A stretch of 64,000 nt of DNA from Entomomonas sp945283395 (GCA_946480835.1 CAMLLC010000013.1:3549-67548), one strand, 5' to 3'; counted from the first letter of the stretch, positions 44,539 through 54,446 are shown. Translations and numbers: made by a program. The notes: generated by a model from the letters alone, not told the origin.

Positions 44539-46614
44539 ATGGCTAATTTGGCAGCAACGCCTATTACTCATCTAAAGGGGGTAGGTAGTGCCTTAGCAGA
44601 AAAATTAGCAAAAATATCAATTCATACTGTTCAAGATTTATTATTTCATCTACCTATTCGTTATCAAGATCGGACTCATATCTCGCCAATAGGCTCTTTG
44701 TTCGTGGGGCAAGATGCGGTAATAGAGGGACGAGTAGTGAGCTCAGGGATTATCAAGGGGCGTAGACGAAGCCTATTAGTCAAATTGCAAGATGGTAGCG
44801 GTTTGATAGGGTTACGGTTTTATTATTTTAATCAAGGGCAACGGAACATGTTTAAACAAGGTGCTATAGTCCGTTGTTTTGGTGATGTGCGATTAGGGGC
44901 TTCGGGCCTAGAAATATATCATCCAGAATGTCGTATTTTAGCGGAAAATAAGCTAATTCTAGTTGAACAAAATTTAACGCCTATTTATCCTACAACAGAA
45001 GGATTAACTCAATCTAAACTAAGACAACTAGTTGGACAGGCACTCTTAGGCTTAACTAGTATAAGTCTGCCTGATTATTTACCGTTAACTATTAGAGAAC
45101 AATATCAATTAGGTAATTTGCTTGAGGCAATAACTTATTTGCATAATCCACCGCCTGATGCTAATAACCAATTACTTTTAGACAGAAAACACTGGTCTCA
45201 GCAGCGGTTAATTTTTGAAGAGTTAGTAACTCAGCAGCTATCATTACAAAAATTAAGGGAACAAATAAGATCACAAATTGCTCCGTTATTAGCTGAATCT
45301 AAGCAATTAGTTAGCCGTTTTTTAGCAAATTTACCTTTTAAATTGACTAAGGCTCAACAGAATGTCGCTCGAGAAATAAGCTATGATTTATCTCAACCGA
45401 TACCTATGCTTAGATTGGTGCAAGGAGATGTAGGCGCTGGTAAAACATTGGTAGCAGCCTTAGCTGCTTTGCAGGCCATCGAAGCTGGTTACCAAGTGGC
45501 ATTAATGGCTCCGACAGAGATATTAGCAGAACAGCATTTTAGTAATTTTCAACGTTGGTTTCAGCCATTAGGTATAAAGGTAGAATGGTTGGCAGGTAAG
45601 CTTAAAGGCAAGGTTAGACAAGACGCTCTAAAAAATATAGCAGATAGTGCCATGATGGTAATAGGTACTCATGCATTATTTCAACAAGAGGTGCTGTTTA
45701 GAAATTTAGCACTTATTATTATAGATGAACAGCATAGGTTTGGAGTTGAACAAAGATTAGCCTTAAGGGATAAAGGGGTAGTAGCTAGATCTATACCTCA
45801 TCAATTAGGGATGACTGCTACACCTATTCCAAGAACTTTGGCTATGAGTATCTATGCTGATTTAGATACTTCCATACTGGATGAGTTACCGCCTGGGCGC
45901 ACGCCTGTTATTACTAAAGTTATAGCAGATAGCCGCAGATTAGAGGTTATAAATCGAGTTAGACAAGCTTGTTTACAAGGTCGTCAAGCCTATTGGGTAT
46001 GTACCCTTATAGAGGAATCTGAGGAGCTAACTTGTCAAGCAGCTGAAACTACCTTTGTGGAATTATCAGAAGCATTAGCTGAGTTGGAAGTAGGCCTCAT
46101 TCATGGGCGTATGAAAGCCAATGAAAAAGCTAATTTAATGGAACAGTTTAAACGAGGCGCATTACAATTATTGGTAGCAACAACTGTAATTGAAGTAGGG
46201 GTAGATGTTCCTAACGCCAGTTTAATGATAATAGAAAATCCAGAACGATTAGGCTTAGCGCAGTTGCACCAATTAAGGGGGCGAGTAGGCAGAGGAACTG
46301 CTGATAGTTATTGTTTACTTCTTTATCATGCTCCTTTATCTTATATAGCCCAACAACGTTTAATGATAATGAAAGAAACCTCAGATGGATTTGTGATTGC
46401 TGAAAAAGACCTAGAGATTAGAGGCCCCGGAGAGGTTTTGGGAACACGTCAAACTGGGCTATTACAATTTAAGGTAGCCGACCTAATGAGAGACAATATG
46501 TTATTACCTCAAGTTAGAGCGGCAGCTCAACAAATAGTTAGCCATTATCCGCAGATCATAGATCCCTTAGTTAGGAGATGGCTTGTAGATAGACAGCAAT
46601 ATGGTCAGGTTTAA
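44539..46614 (+). CDS. recG: ATP-dependent DNA helicase RecG
   Basis: RecG remodels stalled forks and Holliday junctions. The protein has 691 residues, full length. The wedge domain (OB fold, about 55-150) is followed by helicase motifs: Walker A GDVGAGKTLVA (about 295-305), DEQH at Walker B, the GMTATPIPRTLA motif III, and LRGRVGRG (motif VI), with the C-terminal RecG hairpin. It ends one base before the convergent gamma-carbonic-anhydrase-like gene, so there is no intergenic terminator. Confidence 0.96.
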   Translation: MANLAATPITHLKGVGSALAEKLAKISIHTVQDLLFHLPIRYQDRTHISPIGSLFVGQDAVIEGRVVSSGIIKGRRRSLLVKLQDGSGLIGLRFYYFNQGQRNMFKQGAIVRCFGDVRLGASGLEIYHPECRILAENKLILVEQNLTPIYPTTEGLTQSKLRQLVGQALLGLTSISLPDYLPLTIREQYQLGNLLEAITYLHNPPPDANNQLLLDRKHWSQQRLIFEELVTQQLSLQKLREQIRSQIAPLLAESKQLVSRFLANLPFKLTKAQQNVAREISYDLSQPIPMLRLVQGDVGAGKTLVAALAALQAIEAGYQVALMAPTEILAEQHFSNFQRWFQPLGIKVEWLAGKLKGKVRQDALKNIADSAMMVIGTHALFQQEVLFRNLALIIIDEQHRFGVEQRLALRDKGVVARSIPHQLGMTATPIPRTLAMSIYADLDTSILDELPPGRTPVITKVIADSRRLEVINRVRQACLQGRQAYWVCTLIEESEELTCQAAETTFVELSEALAELEVGLIHGRMKANEKANLMEQFKRGALQLLVATTVIEVGVDVPNASLMIIENPERLGLAQLHQLRGRVGRGTADSYCLLLYHAPLSYIAQQRLMIMKETSDGFVIAEKDLEIRGPGEVLGTRQTGLLQFKVADLMRDNMLLPQVRAAAQQIVSHYPQIIDPLVRRWLVDRQQYGQV

Positions 46615-47142
46615 TTACATATAAGTATTTTTTAGTTTAATATATTGTGCACAGCCAGAAAGTAACATTTCTTTTTCACTTTCAATAAGTGGACGCACCT
46701 GTCTAGCAGGGTTTCCAACATATAGATAACCACTATTTAATTGTTTCCCAGGTGGTACGACACTGCCAGCTCCAACTATTACATCATGACCAATTACCAC
46801 ATTGTCTAAAATAACACTACCCATACCAATTAACACTCTGTCTCCAATAGTACAACCATGTAATACTGCATTATGACCAACAGTAACATCTTCTCCTATA
46901 ACGAGTGTGGCTTCTGGAGAGTGAGTTTCAGGATTAGTATGAGATACATGTAAAATACAACCATCTTGCATATTACTTCTGCGGCCTATACAGATTTTAT
47001 GAACATCACCACGTATTACAGCATAAGGCCATACAGAACATTCATCACCTAATTCGACATCACCTATGACAATAGCGGCTTCATCAATATATACTTCTTT
47101 GCCCAATATAGGGAATTTTCCTTGGTAGGAGCGAACAGACAT
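46615..47142 (-). CDS. Gamma-class carbonic anhydrase-like hexapeptide-repeat protein
   Basis: The protein has 175 residues built from a left-handed beta-helix of hexapeptide repeats. The metal-ligand pattern is visible: RGDVHKICIG, then GHNAVLHGCTIGDRVLIGMG, with the three histidines typical of the YrdA/PaaY/CaiE group. Carbonic anhydrase activity is known for some members but not shown for this subgroup. The stop codon abuts recG's stop from the opposite strand. Confidence 0.85.
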   Translation of the reverse strand: MSVRSYQGKFPILGKEVYIDEAAIVIGDVELGDECSVWPYAVIRGDVHKICIGRRSNMQDGCILHVSHTNPETHSPEATLVIGEDVTVGHNAVLHGCTIGDRVLIGMGSVILDNVVIGHDVIVGAGSVVPPGKQLNSGYLYVGNPARQVRPLIESEKEMLLSGCAQYIKLKNTYM

Positions 47143-47249
47143 AAAAACTCCACTATAATAAATTAGCTTTACTTATTATATTACTTTTTTGGTACAAGCA
47201 ATATATATATTTTTAGACTATCATCATTTTAGTTATAAAAGAATAACGA

Positions 47250-47879
47250 CTATCTTATATTTAACCAATACGCAGGATAGCCTAATAATTCTCTACTTAC
47301 AGCATAAAAATCTATGAGGGAGACAAATGAAGTAGAACCAGAGCCTATTTGTTTAATACCTACTTTTCTAAAAGCTAATTTAATTCGTGCTATATGGTAG
47401 TATTGAGAAATAATAATAACAGTTTGCAGTTGATGTAGTTGCATATAGTTATAGGTATTTTGAGCCGTTGCTCTAGTATTATAACCTTTATTATCTTTAA
47501 CTATAGCCTGTTTAGAAATACCTCGCTTAATTAGAAAATTTTCCATTGCCAACGATTCATCATAACCTTGTTTCCCTATACCACCACTTACCATAATAAG
47601 CGGAGCGTAGCCTTGTTGGTAAACCTCTATTGCTTTATTTAGGCGAGCGGTAAGGCCAGGACTAGGAACTCCTTCGGATGAAACAGCTGTTCCTAACACC
47701 ACTATTAAATCCGCTTTGACAAGGTGATCTTTGAGGCCAGATAAAACAATGGTTAGCATAAAGATCAGATAGCTTATTATAAAAATCAAAATAGAATAAA
47801 TAAATTTCTTTTTAGTGTAAATAATCCATTTCATAGTGAATAGCAAAAATATAGATAAAGTGGTTATAAATGATAGCAT
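47250..47879 (-). CDS. DUF218 (YdcF/SanA/ElyC-type) membrane protein
   Basis: The protein has 209 residues with two hydrophobic segments in the first 55, then a DUF218 domain: ADLIVVLGTAVSSEGVPSPG (about 56-75), the MVSGGIGKQGYDESLAM block and the NTRATAQNTYNY block with its conserved asparagine and threonine. Related proteins (SanA, ElyC) affect envelope permeability and peptidoglycan synthesis, but the reaction is unknown. No adjacent partner gene. Confidence 0.8.
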   Translation of the reverse strand: MLSFITTLSIFLLFTMKWIIYTKKKFIYSILIFIISYLIFMLTIVLSGLKDHLVKADLIVVLGTAVSSEGVPSPGLTARLNKAIEVYQQGYAPLIMVSGGIGKQGYDESLAMENFLIKRGISKQAIVKDNKGYNTRATAQNTYNYMQLHQLQTVIIISQYYHIARIKLAFRKVGIKQIGSGSTSFVSLIDFYAVSRELLGYPAYWLNIR

Positions 47880-48199
47880 ACAAAATTAGTGGTAATTTTA
47901 ATAGGGATTTTGTAATATTCTTAGCTTACGCTATTCATGATAAATTAAAATTGCTACTGTTTAGCATAAGAATAGTAATATACATAAAGCTTAATACCTA
48001 TCATCACTTGTTATATAAAATTTCTTATGGTTATGTTGATCATTGAATATAACAGAAAATAAGCTTTAAATTGTGTAACCATACGAACTAAACATGGTAT
48101 TTACTAATAAGTAAATATTATTAATATTAACAAAAAAGCTAACACTAAATTCATGTTAATTTTAAGCCATTAATTAGTTATTTTTGAGGAGAAACAATT
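47880..48199. other. Intergenic gap, no gene
   Basis: 320 AT-rich bases between the divergent DUF218 gene and the permease gene. I see no gene, RNA or convincing promoter pair. It presumably contains both promoters. Confidence 0.45.
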
Positions 48200-49621
48200 T
48201 TGACTGAAAATAACAAAGTTACCCAAAATAATCATTATCATAATACCAATCTTAAAGGAGGTCTCAAATCTCGTCATTTAACCATGATGTCTATTGCTGG
48301 GGTAATTGGCGGAGCATTATTTGTTGGTTCTGGCAATGCAATTGCTACGGCAGGGCCTGCGGTCATTTTAGCTTACTTGGGAGGAGGTATTCTTGTTGTT
48401 TTAGTGATGCGTATGCTCGGAGAGATGGCAGTTGCACACCCTGATACAGGATCATTTTCGACCTATGCAGATAGAGCTATTGGGCGCTGGGCTGGTTTTA
48501 CAATTGGCTGGTTATATTGGTATTTTTGGGCGTTACTGATGGGCTGGGAGGCTTTTGTTGCAGGGAAAATTCTGAGTTCTTGGTTTCCCATGATTCCGGT
48601 TTGGGGATTCGCACTAATCGTTGCAGTTTCACTTATCATTGTGAATTTCATGAATGTACGAAGCTATGGGGAATTTGAATTTTGGTTTGCTTTAATTAAA
48701 GTAATTGCTATCGTATTATTTATCATCGTTGGTTGTTTGGCTATTTTTCACATCTGGCCCTGGGGAACTGCTAGCGGACTATCTCAACTAACGGCTATGG
48801 GTGGTTTTATTCCAAATGGATGGCAAACGGTAGTGGTAGCTTTATTAGGGGTTATGTTCGCTTTTTTAGGTGCCGAAATAGTCACAGTAGCTGCCGCAGA
48901 GTCTGCTGATCCTAGCAAAGAAATTGTTAAAACAACTAAATCGGTAGTTTGGCGTATTTGTTTATTTTATGTAGGTTCTATTTTCATTGTCGTTGCATTA
49001 GTGCCTTGGAATGATCCTTTATTGAAAGATGCTACATGGGGTTCTTATAGGGTTACGTTAGAGGAATTGGGTATTCCTTACACAGGACTTATCGTTAATT
49101 TTATAGTATTAACCTCTGTTTGCAGTTGTTTTAACTCAGCTCTTTATACTTGTTCTCGAATGCTTTACTCTTTATCAAAAAGAGGCGATGCACACCGTAT
49201 TATGCAAATAACAGGACAGAAGACCGGCACTCCTTTTGTAGGGGTACTTATTTCGAGTATTTTTACTTTTGTCGCTATATTTTTAGCAGCTTTTCAGTGG
49301 ATGAATATTTATGATGTATTAATGCAAGCAACTGGAACTATCGCCTTGTTAGTATATTTAGCTATTGCTTTTTCCCAATTGAATATGCGCCGAAAATTAG
49401 AAGCGGAAGGTAGAGAAATTAAATTGAAAGTATGGCTCTTCCCTTGGTTAACTTATGGAGTTATTGCTTTTATACTTCTCTCTTTTATAGTGATGTTGAT
49501 TGAAGGCACTTATTTTTATGAGGTTGTTTATACTTGGATATTAGCTATTGTTATTGTGATGATGGGTATTGTTGCACAACTATTTAATATAGGCACTAAG
49601 GGGTTGGCTAGCCAGCAATAA
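48200..49621 (+). CDS. gabP: Amino acid permease, GABA permease type, TTG start
   Basis: Inner-membrane proton-coupled transporter of the APC superfamily. The protein has 473 residues with about 12 membrane segments. The start of TM1, GVIGGALFVGSGNAIATAGP (about 35-54), and the VMFAFLGAEIVTVAAAES loop (about 224-241) match the GabP branch most closely. The substrate (gamma-aminobutyrate or a similar amino acid) is inferred from family likeness. The TTG start has GAGGAG upstream; the first about 22 residues are polar and poorly conserved. Confidence 0.8.
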   Translation: MTENNKVTQNNHYHNTNLKGGLKSRHLTMMSIAGVIGGALFVGSGNAIATAGPAVILAYLGGGILVVLVMRMLGEMAVAHPDTGSFSTYADRAIGRWAGFTIGWLYWYFWALLMGWEAFVAGKILSSWFPMIPVWGFALIVAVSLIIVNFMNVRSYGEFEFWFALIKVIAIVLFIIVGCLAIFHIWPWGTASGLSQLTAMGGFIPNGWQTVVVALLGVMFAFLGAEIVTVAAAESADPSKEIVKTTKSVVWRICLFYVGSIFIVVALVPWNDPLLKDATWGSYRVTLEELGIPYTGLIVNFIVLTSVCSCFNSALYTCSRMLYSLSKRGDAHRIMQITGQKTGTPFVGVLISSIFTFVAIFLAAFQWMNIYDVLMQATGTIALLVYLAIAFSQLNMRRKLEAEGREIKLKVWLFPWLTYGVIAFILLSFIVMLIEGTYFYEVVYTWILAIVIVMMGIVAQLFNIGTKGLASQQ

Positions 49622-49638
49622 AGTGCAAACTTTAGGAA

Positions 49639-49663
49639 AGCCCTATTAAAATATAGGGCTTCT
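49639..49663. terminator. Hairpin between permease and TerC genes
   Basis: AGCCCTAT (49639-49646) pairs with ATAGGGCT (49653-49660) around six bases, between convergent genes. The T-run is short (TCT), so termination may be weak. Confidence 0.5.
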
Positions 49664-49671
49664 AAGAAAGG

Positions 49672-50694
49672 TTAATGCGGATTTTTCTTTGGAAAGATAA
49701 AACTAGCTAATATTCCAATAATTAAAACCCCTAGTACTACATACAGGCTGGCAATAGGCTTAATGTCATAGTCTATTTTCCAGACTTGGTTTGCCGCATT
49801 TAGTGCTAATTTAAATGCAATAAAAAATAACAGCGCAATGATAGCTTTCTCTAAATGAATAAGATAATGGCGTAATGTTTCTAATACAAAATAAAGCGTT
49901 CTTAATCCTAAAATAGCAAACATCATAGCAGAATAAACTATTAAAGGCTCTCGGCTTACAGCAATAATAGCAGGAACACTATCAAAGGCAAACATAACAT
50001 CAGATAATTCAATTACTGCTAAGCATAAAAATAACGGTGTCGCATAAATAGCCCCTTTTTTTACATCGAATTGGAAGTTTTTATTATCTGCTTTTGCTAA
50101 TTCTGCTAATACTTTTTTGCTACTGATGAAAAATTTATGACCTACAATTTTGGGATAAACTGGAAAGAAATGCCGTACTATTCTATTAGCAAAGTGGTTT
50201 GAATAATCAGTAACTTCTTCTTTATTCTCTTTTTTGTTAAGCATCATAATAGCCGTCCAAGCTACTATAATTGCAAATGCTATTTCAACCCAAGGACCAA
50301 GTGATAATAATTCTGTGCCAATAGCTACAAAGATTCCTCTGAAAATAATGGCACCAATGACTCCTAAATAAAGTATTCGATGTCTATAAATCTCAGGTAT
50401 TTTGAACCAAGAAAATATAGCCATCAAAACAAATAGATTATCTATTGACAGTACTTTTTCGAGCGCATAACCTGTTAGAAAGAGGGTAGCTACCTCCGCA
50501 TTGTGATGAATATAGAGAAAAACAGCAAAACTTAGCGAAATAGCTATCCAAAAGATTGACCATAATACTGCATTCTTAAGTCCTATAGGCTTATCGCTAT
50601 GGTGTGCCAATAAATCTATTAATAAAGCAACAATAGCTAAAGTGATGAAAACAGTAACTGTCTCAATTGGAAATCCTATGTTGGTTTGTGTCAT
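49672..50694 (-). CDS. TerC/Alx-family integral membrane protein
   Basis: The protein has 340 residues with about nine membrane segments. It carries the family signatures EKVLSIDNLFVLMAIFSWF near residue 85 and ELSDVMFAFDSVPAIIAVS near residue 228, each with the acidic pair thought to bind metal. Members (TerC, Alx) take part in manganese export or metal-linked stress responses. In E. coli alx has a manganese riboswitch, but I see no such element in the 169 bases upstream. The substrate is inferred. Confidence 0.85.
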   Translation of the reverse strand: MTQTNIGFPIETVTVFITLAIVALLIDLLAHHSDKPIGLKNAVLWSIFWIAISLSFAVFLYIHHNAEVATLFLTGYALEKVLSIDNLFVLMAIFSWFKIPEIYRHRILYLGVIGAIIFRGIFVAIGTELLSLGPWVEIAFAIIVAWTAIMMLNKKENKEEVTDYSNHFANRIVRHFFPVYPKIVGHKFFISSKKVLAELAKADNKNFQFDVKKGAIYATPLFLCLAVIELSDVMFAFDSVPAIIAVSREPLIVYSAMMFAILGLRTLYFVLETLRHYLIHLEKAIIALLFFIAFKLALNAANQVWKIDYDIKPIASLYVVLGVLIIGILASFIFPKKNPH

Positions 50695-50787
50695 GAATGT
50701 ATAAAGCCTATAAATTATGATATTAAGTAAAATGGGGTCAATTATAAATTTATAATAAGTTTTTAGCAGTCTATATATAGTATAGGA

Positions 50788-50812
50788 TGTAAAAAAGATG
50801 TTATTTTTTACA
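50788..50812. repeat. Inverted repeat in the terC/cycA divergent gap
   Basis: TGTAAAAAA (50788-50796) and TTTTTTACA (50804-50812) form a 9-base hairpin with a seven-base loop, in the gap between two divergent genes. It may be an operator or a hairpin; no evidence distinguishes these. Confidence 0.4.
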
Positions 50813-50863
50813 AAAGATTATCTATCTGATACTGTATTAACCTAATTTATTAAATGGACATAA

Positions 50864-52351
50864 ATGACAAATGATATTCATGAAGGTTTCAATTTAATTC
50901 GAGAAAAGGTTTATAAAGTGACAATTAAACAACAGGATAATAAGCAAACAGAAGAGCAATTAAATAGGCATTTGAGCAATCGACATATTCAGCTTATTGC
51001 TATTGGTGGAGCTATAGGTACAGGTCTTTTTATGGGGTCAGGTAAAACTATCCATTTAGCAGGCTCGTCAATTTTATTAGTGTATATTATTATAGGTTTA
51101 ATGTTATTTTTTGTAATGAGAGCGATGGGCGAACTACTGCTCTCTAACCTAAAATATAAGTCTTTTATAGATTTTACTACTGATTTACTAGGTCCTATGG
51201 CAGGGTTTTATATAGGTTGGACTTATTGGTTATGTTGGATAGTTACAGGTATTGCTGATTTAGTAGCTATAGCTAGTTATGTACAATATTTTGCTCCCTA
51301 CTTAGCACCTTGGATTCCAGCGGTCTTTTTTGTTTTATTTTTCTTATGCTTTAATCTATTGACTGTGAAATTATTTGGAGAGCTAGAGTTTTGGTTTGCT
51401 ATTATCAAAGTAGTAGCTATTGTGGCTTTAATTATTGTCGGGCTAGGTTTTATTGTTTATGGTTTTACTACTCCTTCGGGGATTAAGACTAGTCTTGCTA
51501 ATATATGGAATGATGGTGGCTTTTTTCCTACAGGATTTACAGGATTTATTGCCGGTTTTCAGATAGCAGTATTTGCCTTCGTGGGCGTCGAACTAGTTGG
51601 TACTACAGCAGCAGAGGCACATAATCCAATCAAAACATTACCTAGGGCCATTAATGCTATTCCCATTCGGATTATCCTATTTTATGTGCTTTCATTAGCT
51701 GTTATTATGAGTGTAATGCCTTGGCGAGCAATCGACCCTAACCAAAGTCCATTCATTAAATTGTTTACTTTTGCAGGAATACCTATTGCCGCTACTTTAG
51801 TCAATTTTGTAGTACTTACGTCGGCAGCTTCTTCTGCTAATAGTGGTATCTATTCAACTAGTCGTATGTTATTTGGTTTAGCTCTTACTAGAAAAGCGCC
51901 TAAACTATTTGGCAAGTTATCAAGGACCGCCGTTCCCGCAACAGGTTTATTGTTTTCTTGTATTTGTTTATTACCAGCAGCTATCATCTTGTATTTTAAT
52001 AATAAAGATATCATGCATGCGTTTACGCTGGTGACCACTATGTCTACTATTTTATTTATTTTTGTATGGGGATTAATAATCTGTTCTTACCTAGCTTATC
52101 GTTTAAAAAGACCGGCTTTGCACGCCTCATCTTCTTATAAGATGCCTTGGGGATTATTAACCAGTGGGTTATGCTTAGTCTTTTTTGCAGCATTGTTAGT
52201 TGCGCTGGCATTCAAAGAAGATACCCGATTGGCACTTACCTATAGTCCCCTTTGGTTTATTTTGTTAGGTATTGCTTATTTATCTATTCCAAAGTCTATT
52301 AAAGCTAACTGGCATAGTTTAACGCAACAAGAATTCTCTGCTGAGGACTAG
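50864..52351 (+). CDS. cycA: D-serine/D-alanine/glycine transporter CycA
   Basis: Proton symporter for D-alanine, D-serine and glycine in the inner membrane. The protein has 495 residues with 12 membrane segments. The match to E. coli CycA is very close from RHIQLIAIGGAIGTGLFMGS onward, including GFQIAVFAFVGVELVGTTAA and TSAASSANSGIYSTSRMLFG. E. coli CycA has 470 residues. A GTG at 50918 with AAGG eight bases upstream would give 477 residues and is a likely alternative start; the ATG at 50864 has only a weak GGA. Divergent from the terC-like gene. Confidence 0.92.
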   Translation: MTNDIHEGFNLIREKVYKVTIKQQDNKQTEEQLNRHLSNRHIQLIAIGGAIGTGLFMGSGKTIHLAGSSILLVYIIIGLMLFFVMRAMGELLLSNLKYKSFIDFTTDLLGPMAGFYIGWTYWLCWIVTGIADLVAIASYVQYFAPYLAPWIPAVFFVLFFLCFNLLTVKLFGELEFWFAIIKVVAIVALIIVGLGFIVYGFTTPSGIKTSLANIWNDGGFFPTGFTGFIAGFQIAVFAFVGVELVGTTAAEAHNPIKTLPRAINAIPIRIILFYVLSLAVIMSVMPWRAIDPNQSPFIKLFTFAGIPIAATLVNFVVLTSAASSANSGIYSTSRMLFGLALTRKAPKLFGKLSRTAVPATGLLFSCICLLPAAIILYFNNKDIMHAFTLVTTMSTILFIFVWGLIICSYLAYRLKRPALHASSSYKMPWGLLTSGLCLVFFAALLVALAFKEDTRLALTYSPLWFILLGIAYLSIPKSIKANWHSLTQQEFSAED

Positions 52352-52645
52352 TATGCTAGTTTAATATAGAGGCTTTTTAATTAGTATGCTAGCTATTGAT
52401 TAAATAGTAGTTTATTAAATTGCTCAATAAGTTAACTAGGTATGATTATTAACGATCTGGATATTTCAGGTAAGCTATTATAAAAAATTAGTGCTGCTTA
52501 GGAGTAATTGTTCTTATAACTTGTTTGCAATATCTTGTGAAACAGCCTTTAACAACAAGTAAGTAGCTGATAGAATAGAGAATAGACAAAAGCACCTTGC
52601 TGCTAGACTTATCAATAAATATCATTTATAAACATAGCAGCTAAT
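52352..52645. other. Intergenic gap, no gene
   Basis: About 295 AT-rich bases between cycA and the rpsI terminator, without a recognisable gene or RNA. Confidence 0.4.
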
Positions 52646-52671
52646 AAAAAAGCACCCTAAGGTGCTTTTTT
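52646..52671 (-). terminator. Terminator of rplM-rpsI
   Basis: AAAAAAGCACC and GGTGCTTTTTT form a perfect 11-base hairpin with a CTAA loop. It is symmetric and may work in both directions; it lies 22 bases after the rpsI stop on the minus strand. Confidence 0.9.
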
Positions 52672-52692
52672 GTACGAATATAATAAAACCTA

Positions 52693-53082
52693 TTAACGTT
52701 TTGAGTATTGTGGACGTTTACGTGCTTTACGTAGACCCACTTTCTTACGTTCCACTTCACGAGCGTCACGAGTTACATAACCCGCTTTGCGTAATGCGCT
52801 ACGTAAGGTTTCATCATAGTCAATTAATGCCCGGGTGATACCATGACGAATAGCTCCAGCTTGACCGCTTACACCACCACCTTGAACAGTTACATAAATA
52901 TCAAAGTTTTCGGTGTTTTCAGTAAGCTCTAAAGGTTGGCGAACAACCATACGAGCAGTTTCGCGACCAAAGAAATTATCTAAGTCACGATTATTGATAG
53001 AAATTTTACCAGTGCCTTTGCGTAAAAATACACGTGCAATGGCAGTTTTGCGACGACCTGTACCGTAGTTTTGAGCTGACAT
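52693..53082 (-). CDS. rpsI: 30S ribosomal protein S9
   Basis: S9 sits in the 30S head, its basic tail reaching the P-site tRNA. The protein has 129 residues, starting MSAQNYGTGRRKTA and ending in the conserved KRPQYSKR tail. The frame is open two codons further from a TTG, but the ATG at 53082 with AGGA upstream fits the family. It follows rplM by 15 bases, the standard rplM-rpsI operon. Confidence 0.98.
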   Translation of the reverse strand: MSAQNYGTGRRKTAIARVFLRKGTGKISINNRDLDNFFGRETARMVVRQPLELTENTENFDIYVTVQGGGVSGQAGAIRHGITRALIDYDETLRSALRKAGYVTRDAREVERKKVGLRKARKRPQYSKR

Positions 53083-53097
53083 AATCAATCCTGCCTA

Positions 53098-53526
53098 TTA
53101 AATTTTCAATTCTTGGGGTTGTTGAGCGGTATGAGGGTGTTCAGTACCCTTATACACTTTCAGCTTACGATACATAGCACGTCCTAATGGATTCTTAGGT
53201 AGCATACCTTTTACAGCTGTTTCAATAATACGTTCTGGTGCTTTGATAACTAATTTTTCAAAACTAATTTCTTTTATACCACCAGGAAAACCAGAATGTG
53301 AGTAGTATTTTTTATCAGTAGTTTTGGCACCAGTTACTTTCACTTGCTCAGCATTGATAACAACAATGTAATCACCAGTATCAACATGAGGAGTATATTC
53401 AGGTTTATGTTTGCCACGTAGGCGTGATGCGATTTCAGTCGCTAGACGACCCAACGTTTGCCCTGCAGCATCAATAACAAACCAGTCACGTTTAACAGTT
53501 TCTGGCTTTGCACTAAAAGTTTTCAT
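53098..53526 (-). CDS. rplM: 50S ribosomal protein L13
   Basis: L13 is an early-assembly protein of the large subunit. The protein has 142 residues, matching the family from MKTFSAKPETVKRDWFVIDA to the C-terminal YKGTEHPHTAQQPQ. GAGG lies 10-13 bases before the start. In E. coli L13 represses its own mRNA; the upstream 53527-53672 segment probably carries the leader and promoter, but I could not assign either precisely. Confidence 0.98.
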   Translation of the reverse strand: MKTFSAKPETVKRDWFVIDAAGQTLGRLATEIASRLRGKHKPEYTPHVDTGDYIVVINAEQVKVTGAKTTDKKYYSHSGFPGGIKEISFEKLVIKAPERIIETAVKGMLPKNPLGRAMYRKLKVYKGTEHPHTAQQPQELKI

Positions 53527-53785
53527 TCTTTATAGCCTCAAGACCGCATAAAAAGACGGCGGATATTACTAAAAATGGGTTAAAAGTACAATACCACCCA
53601 TTGCAACGCTTTGTGGGGTCGGGGTATAGCGTGCATGGAAGCAATCAATCATTATTGAAGCAAAGCTAGGCACTATGCTTCAATAGCGCAGGTTTTACAA
53701 ATCCCTGCTAAAATAGCCGTATAATTATCCAGATTATCAGGAAAATAGCAAGTAAATTTTTCTGGTTGCAATGGATAGTGCGTTT

Positions 53786-54400
53786 TTAGCCATTTAACTG
53801 ATACTTTAAAAATGATTCTGTAATTTTTGGATGGCTATCATAAATAGTTTCAAGTTTTGGGCAATACCATAAACTAGCAGGAGTAACTGTCCGTCTTTGC
53901 CAAGGAATTTTACCAAAAAACCAAAGTTTCCAGAAAATTAAATCTGCCTTAGGATTCGTTTGAAGAAGTTGACTGAAAGTTTCTATTTTGCCCAGTTCAA
54001 TATTAACTGCTGCTTTATAAATTTCATAGACAAATTTAGAACAAAATTGCCTCTTAGAATCATATTTAAAACCGGTATGGTAAAATATGTTAAGACGACC
54101 TGGGACTTGACTAAAAATAGCCAGTTTTTGTCGATCTGTGAGAGTTTGTTTAAGACGTTTTATGGCGACATGGTTATGGTGTGATCTATTAACAAATTTG
54201 GTTAAGCTAGTAGTTTGAGAGAGAGGTACTTTACTTTCAGCCACTATATAATCGCTTCCATCATATCCTACTATAATACCTACATGGTTACTCCAGCATA
54301 GCGAAGCTCTGGAGATATTTTCAAATAAAAAAGCTGCCACACAGGTAAAAACAATATCCCCTATCTCTAATGGTGGGTAATGATTTTTTAATGATGGCAT
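53786..54400 (-). CDS. YebB-like NlpC/P60-fold hydrolase (DUF830)
   Basis: The protein has 204 residects-length, close to the 200 of E. coli YebB. It shows the YiiX/YebB pattern: a PLEIGDIVFTCVAAFLFENI start, the histidine in CWSNHVGIIVGYDG (about 35-48), SKVPLSQTTSLTKF, and the cysteine in KRQFCSKFVYEIYKA (about 117-131). Histidine and cysteine make a papain-like active site. The natural substrate is unknown. Below the stop codon another frame continues with protein-like sequence to 53673 (see findings). Confidence 0.8.
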   Translation of the reverse strand: MPSLKNHYPPLEIGDIVFTCVAAFLFENISRASLCWSNHVGIIVGYDGSDYIVAESKVPLSQTTSLTKFVNRSHHNHVAIKRLKQTLTDRQKLAIFSQVPGRLNIFYHTGFKYDSKRQFCSKFVYEIYKAAVNIELGKIETFSQLLQTNPKADLIFWKLWFFGKIPWQRRTVTPASLWYCPKLETIYDSHPKITESFLKYQLNG

Positions 54401-54446
54401 AATTACTCCCTAATTATTTATTAATGTTCTAGGGTAAAAGTATGCA

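Noticed and set aside
50695..50863. Manganese (yybP-ykoY) riboswitch upstream of the TerC-family gene
   Set aside because: None of the conserved riboswitch core is visible in the 169-base gap.
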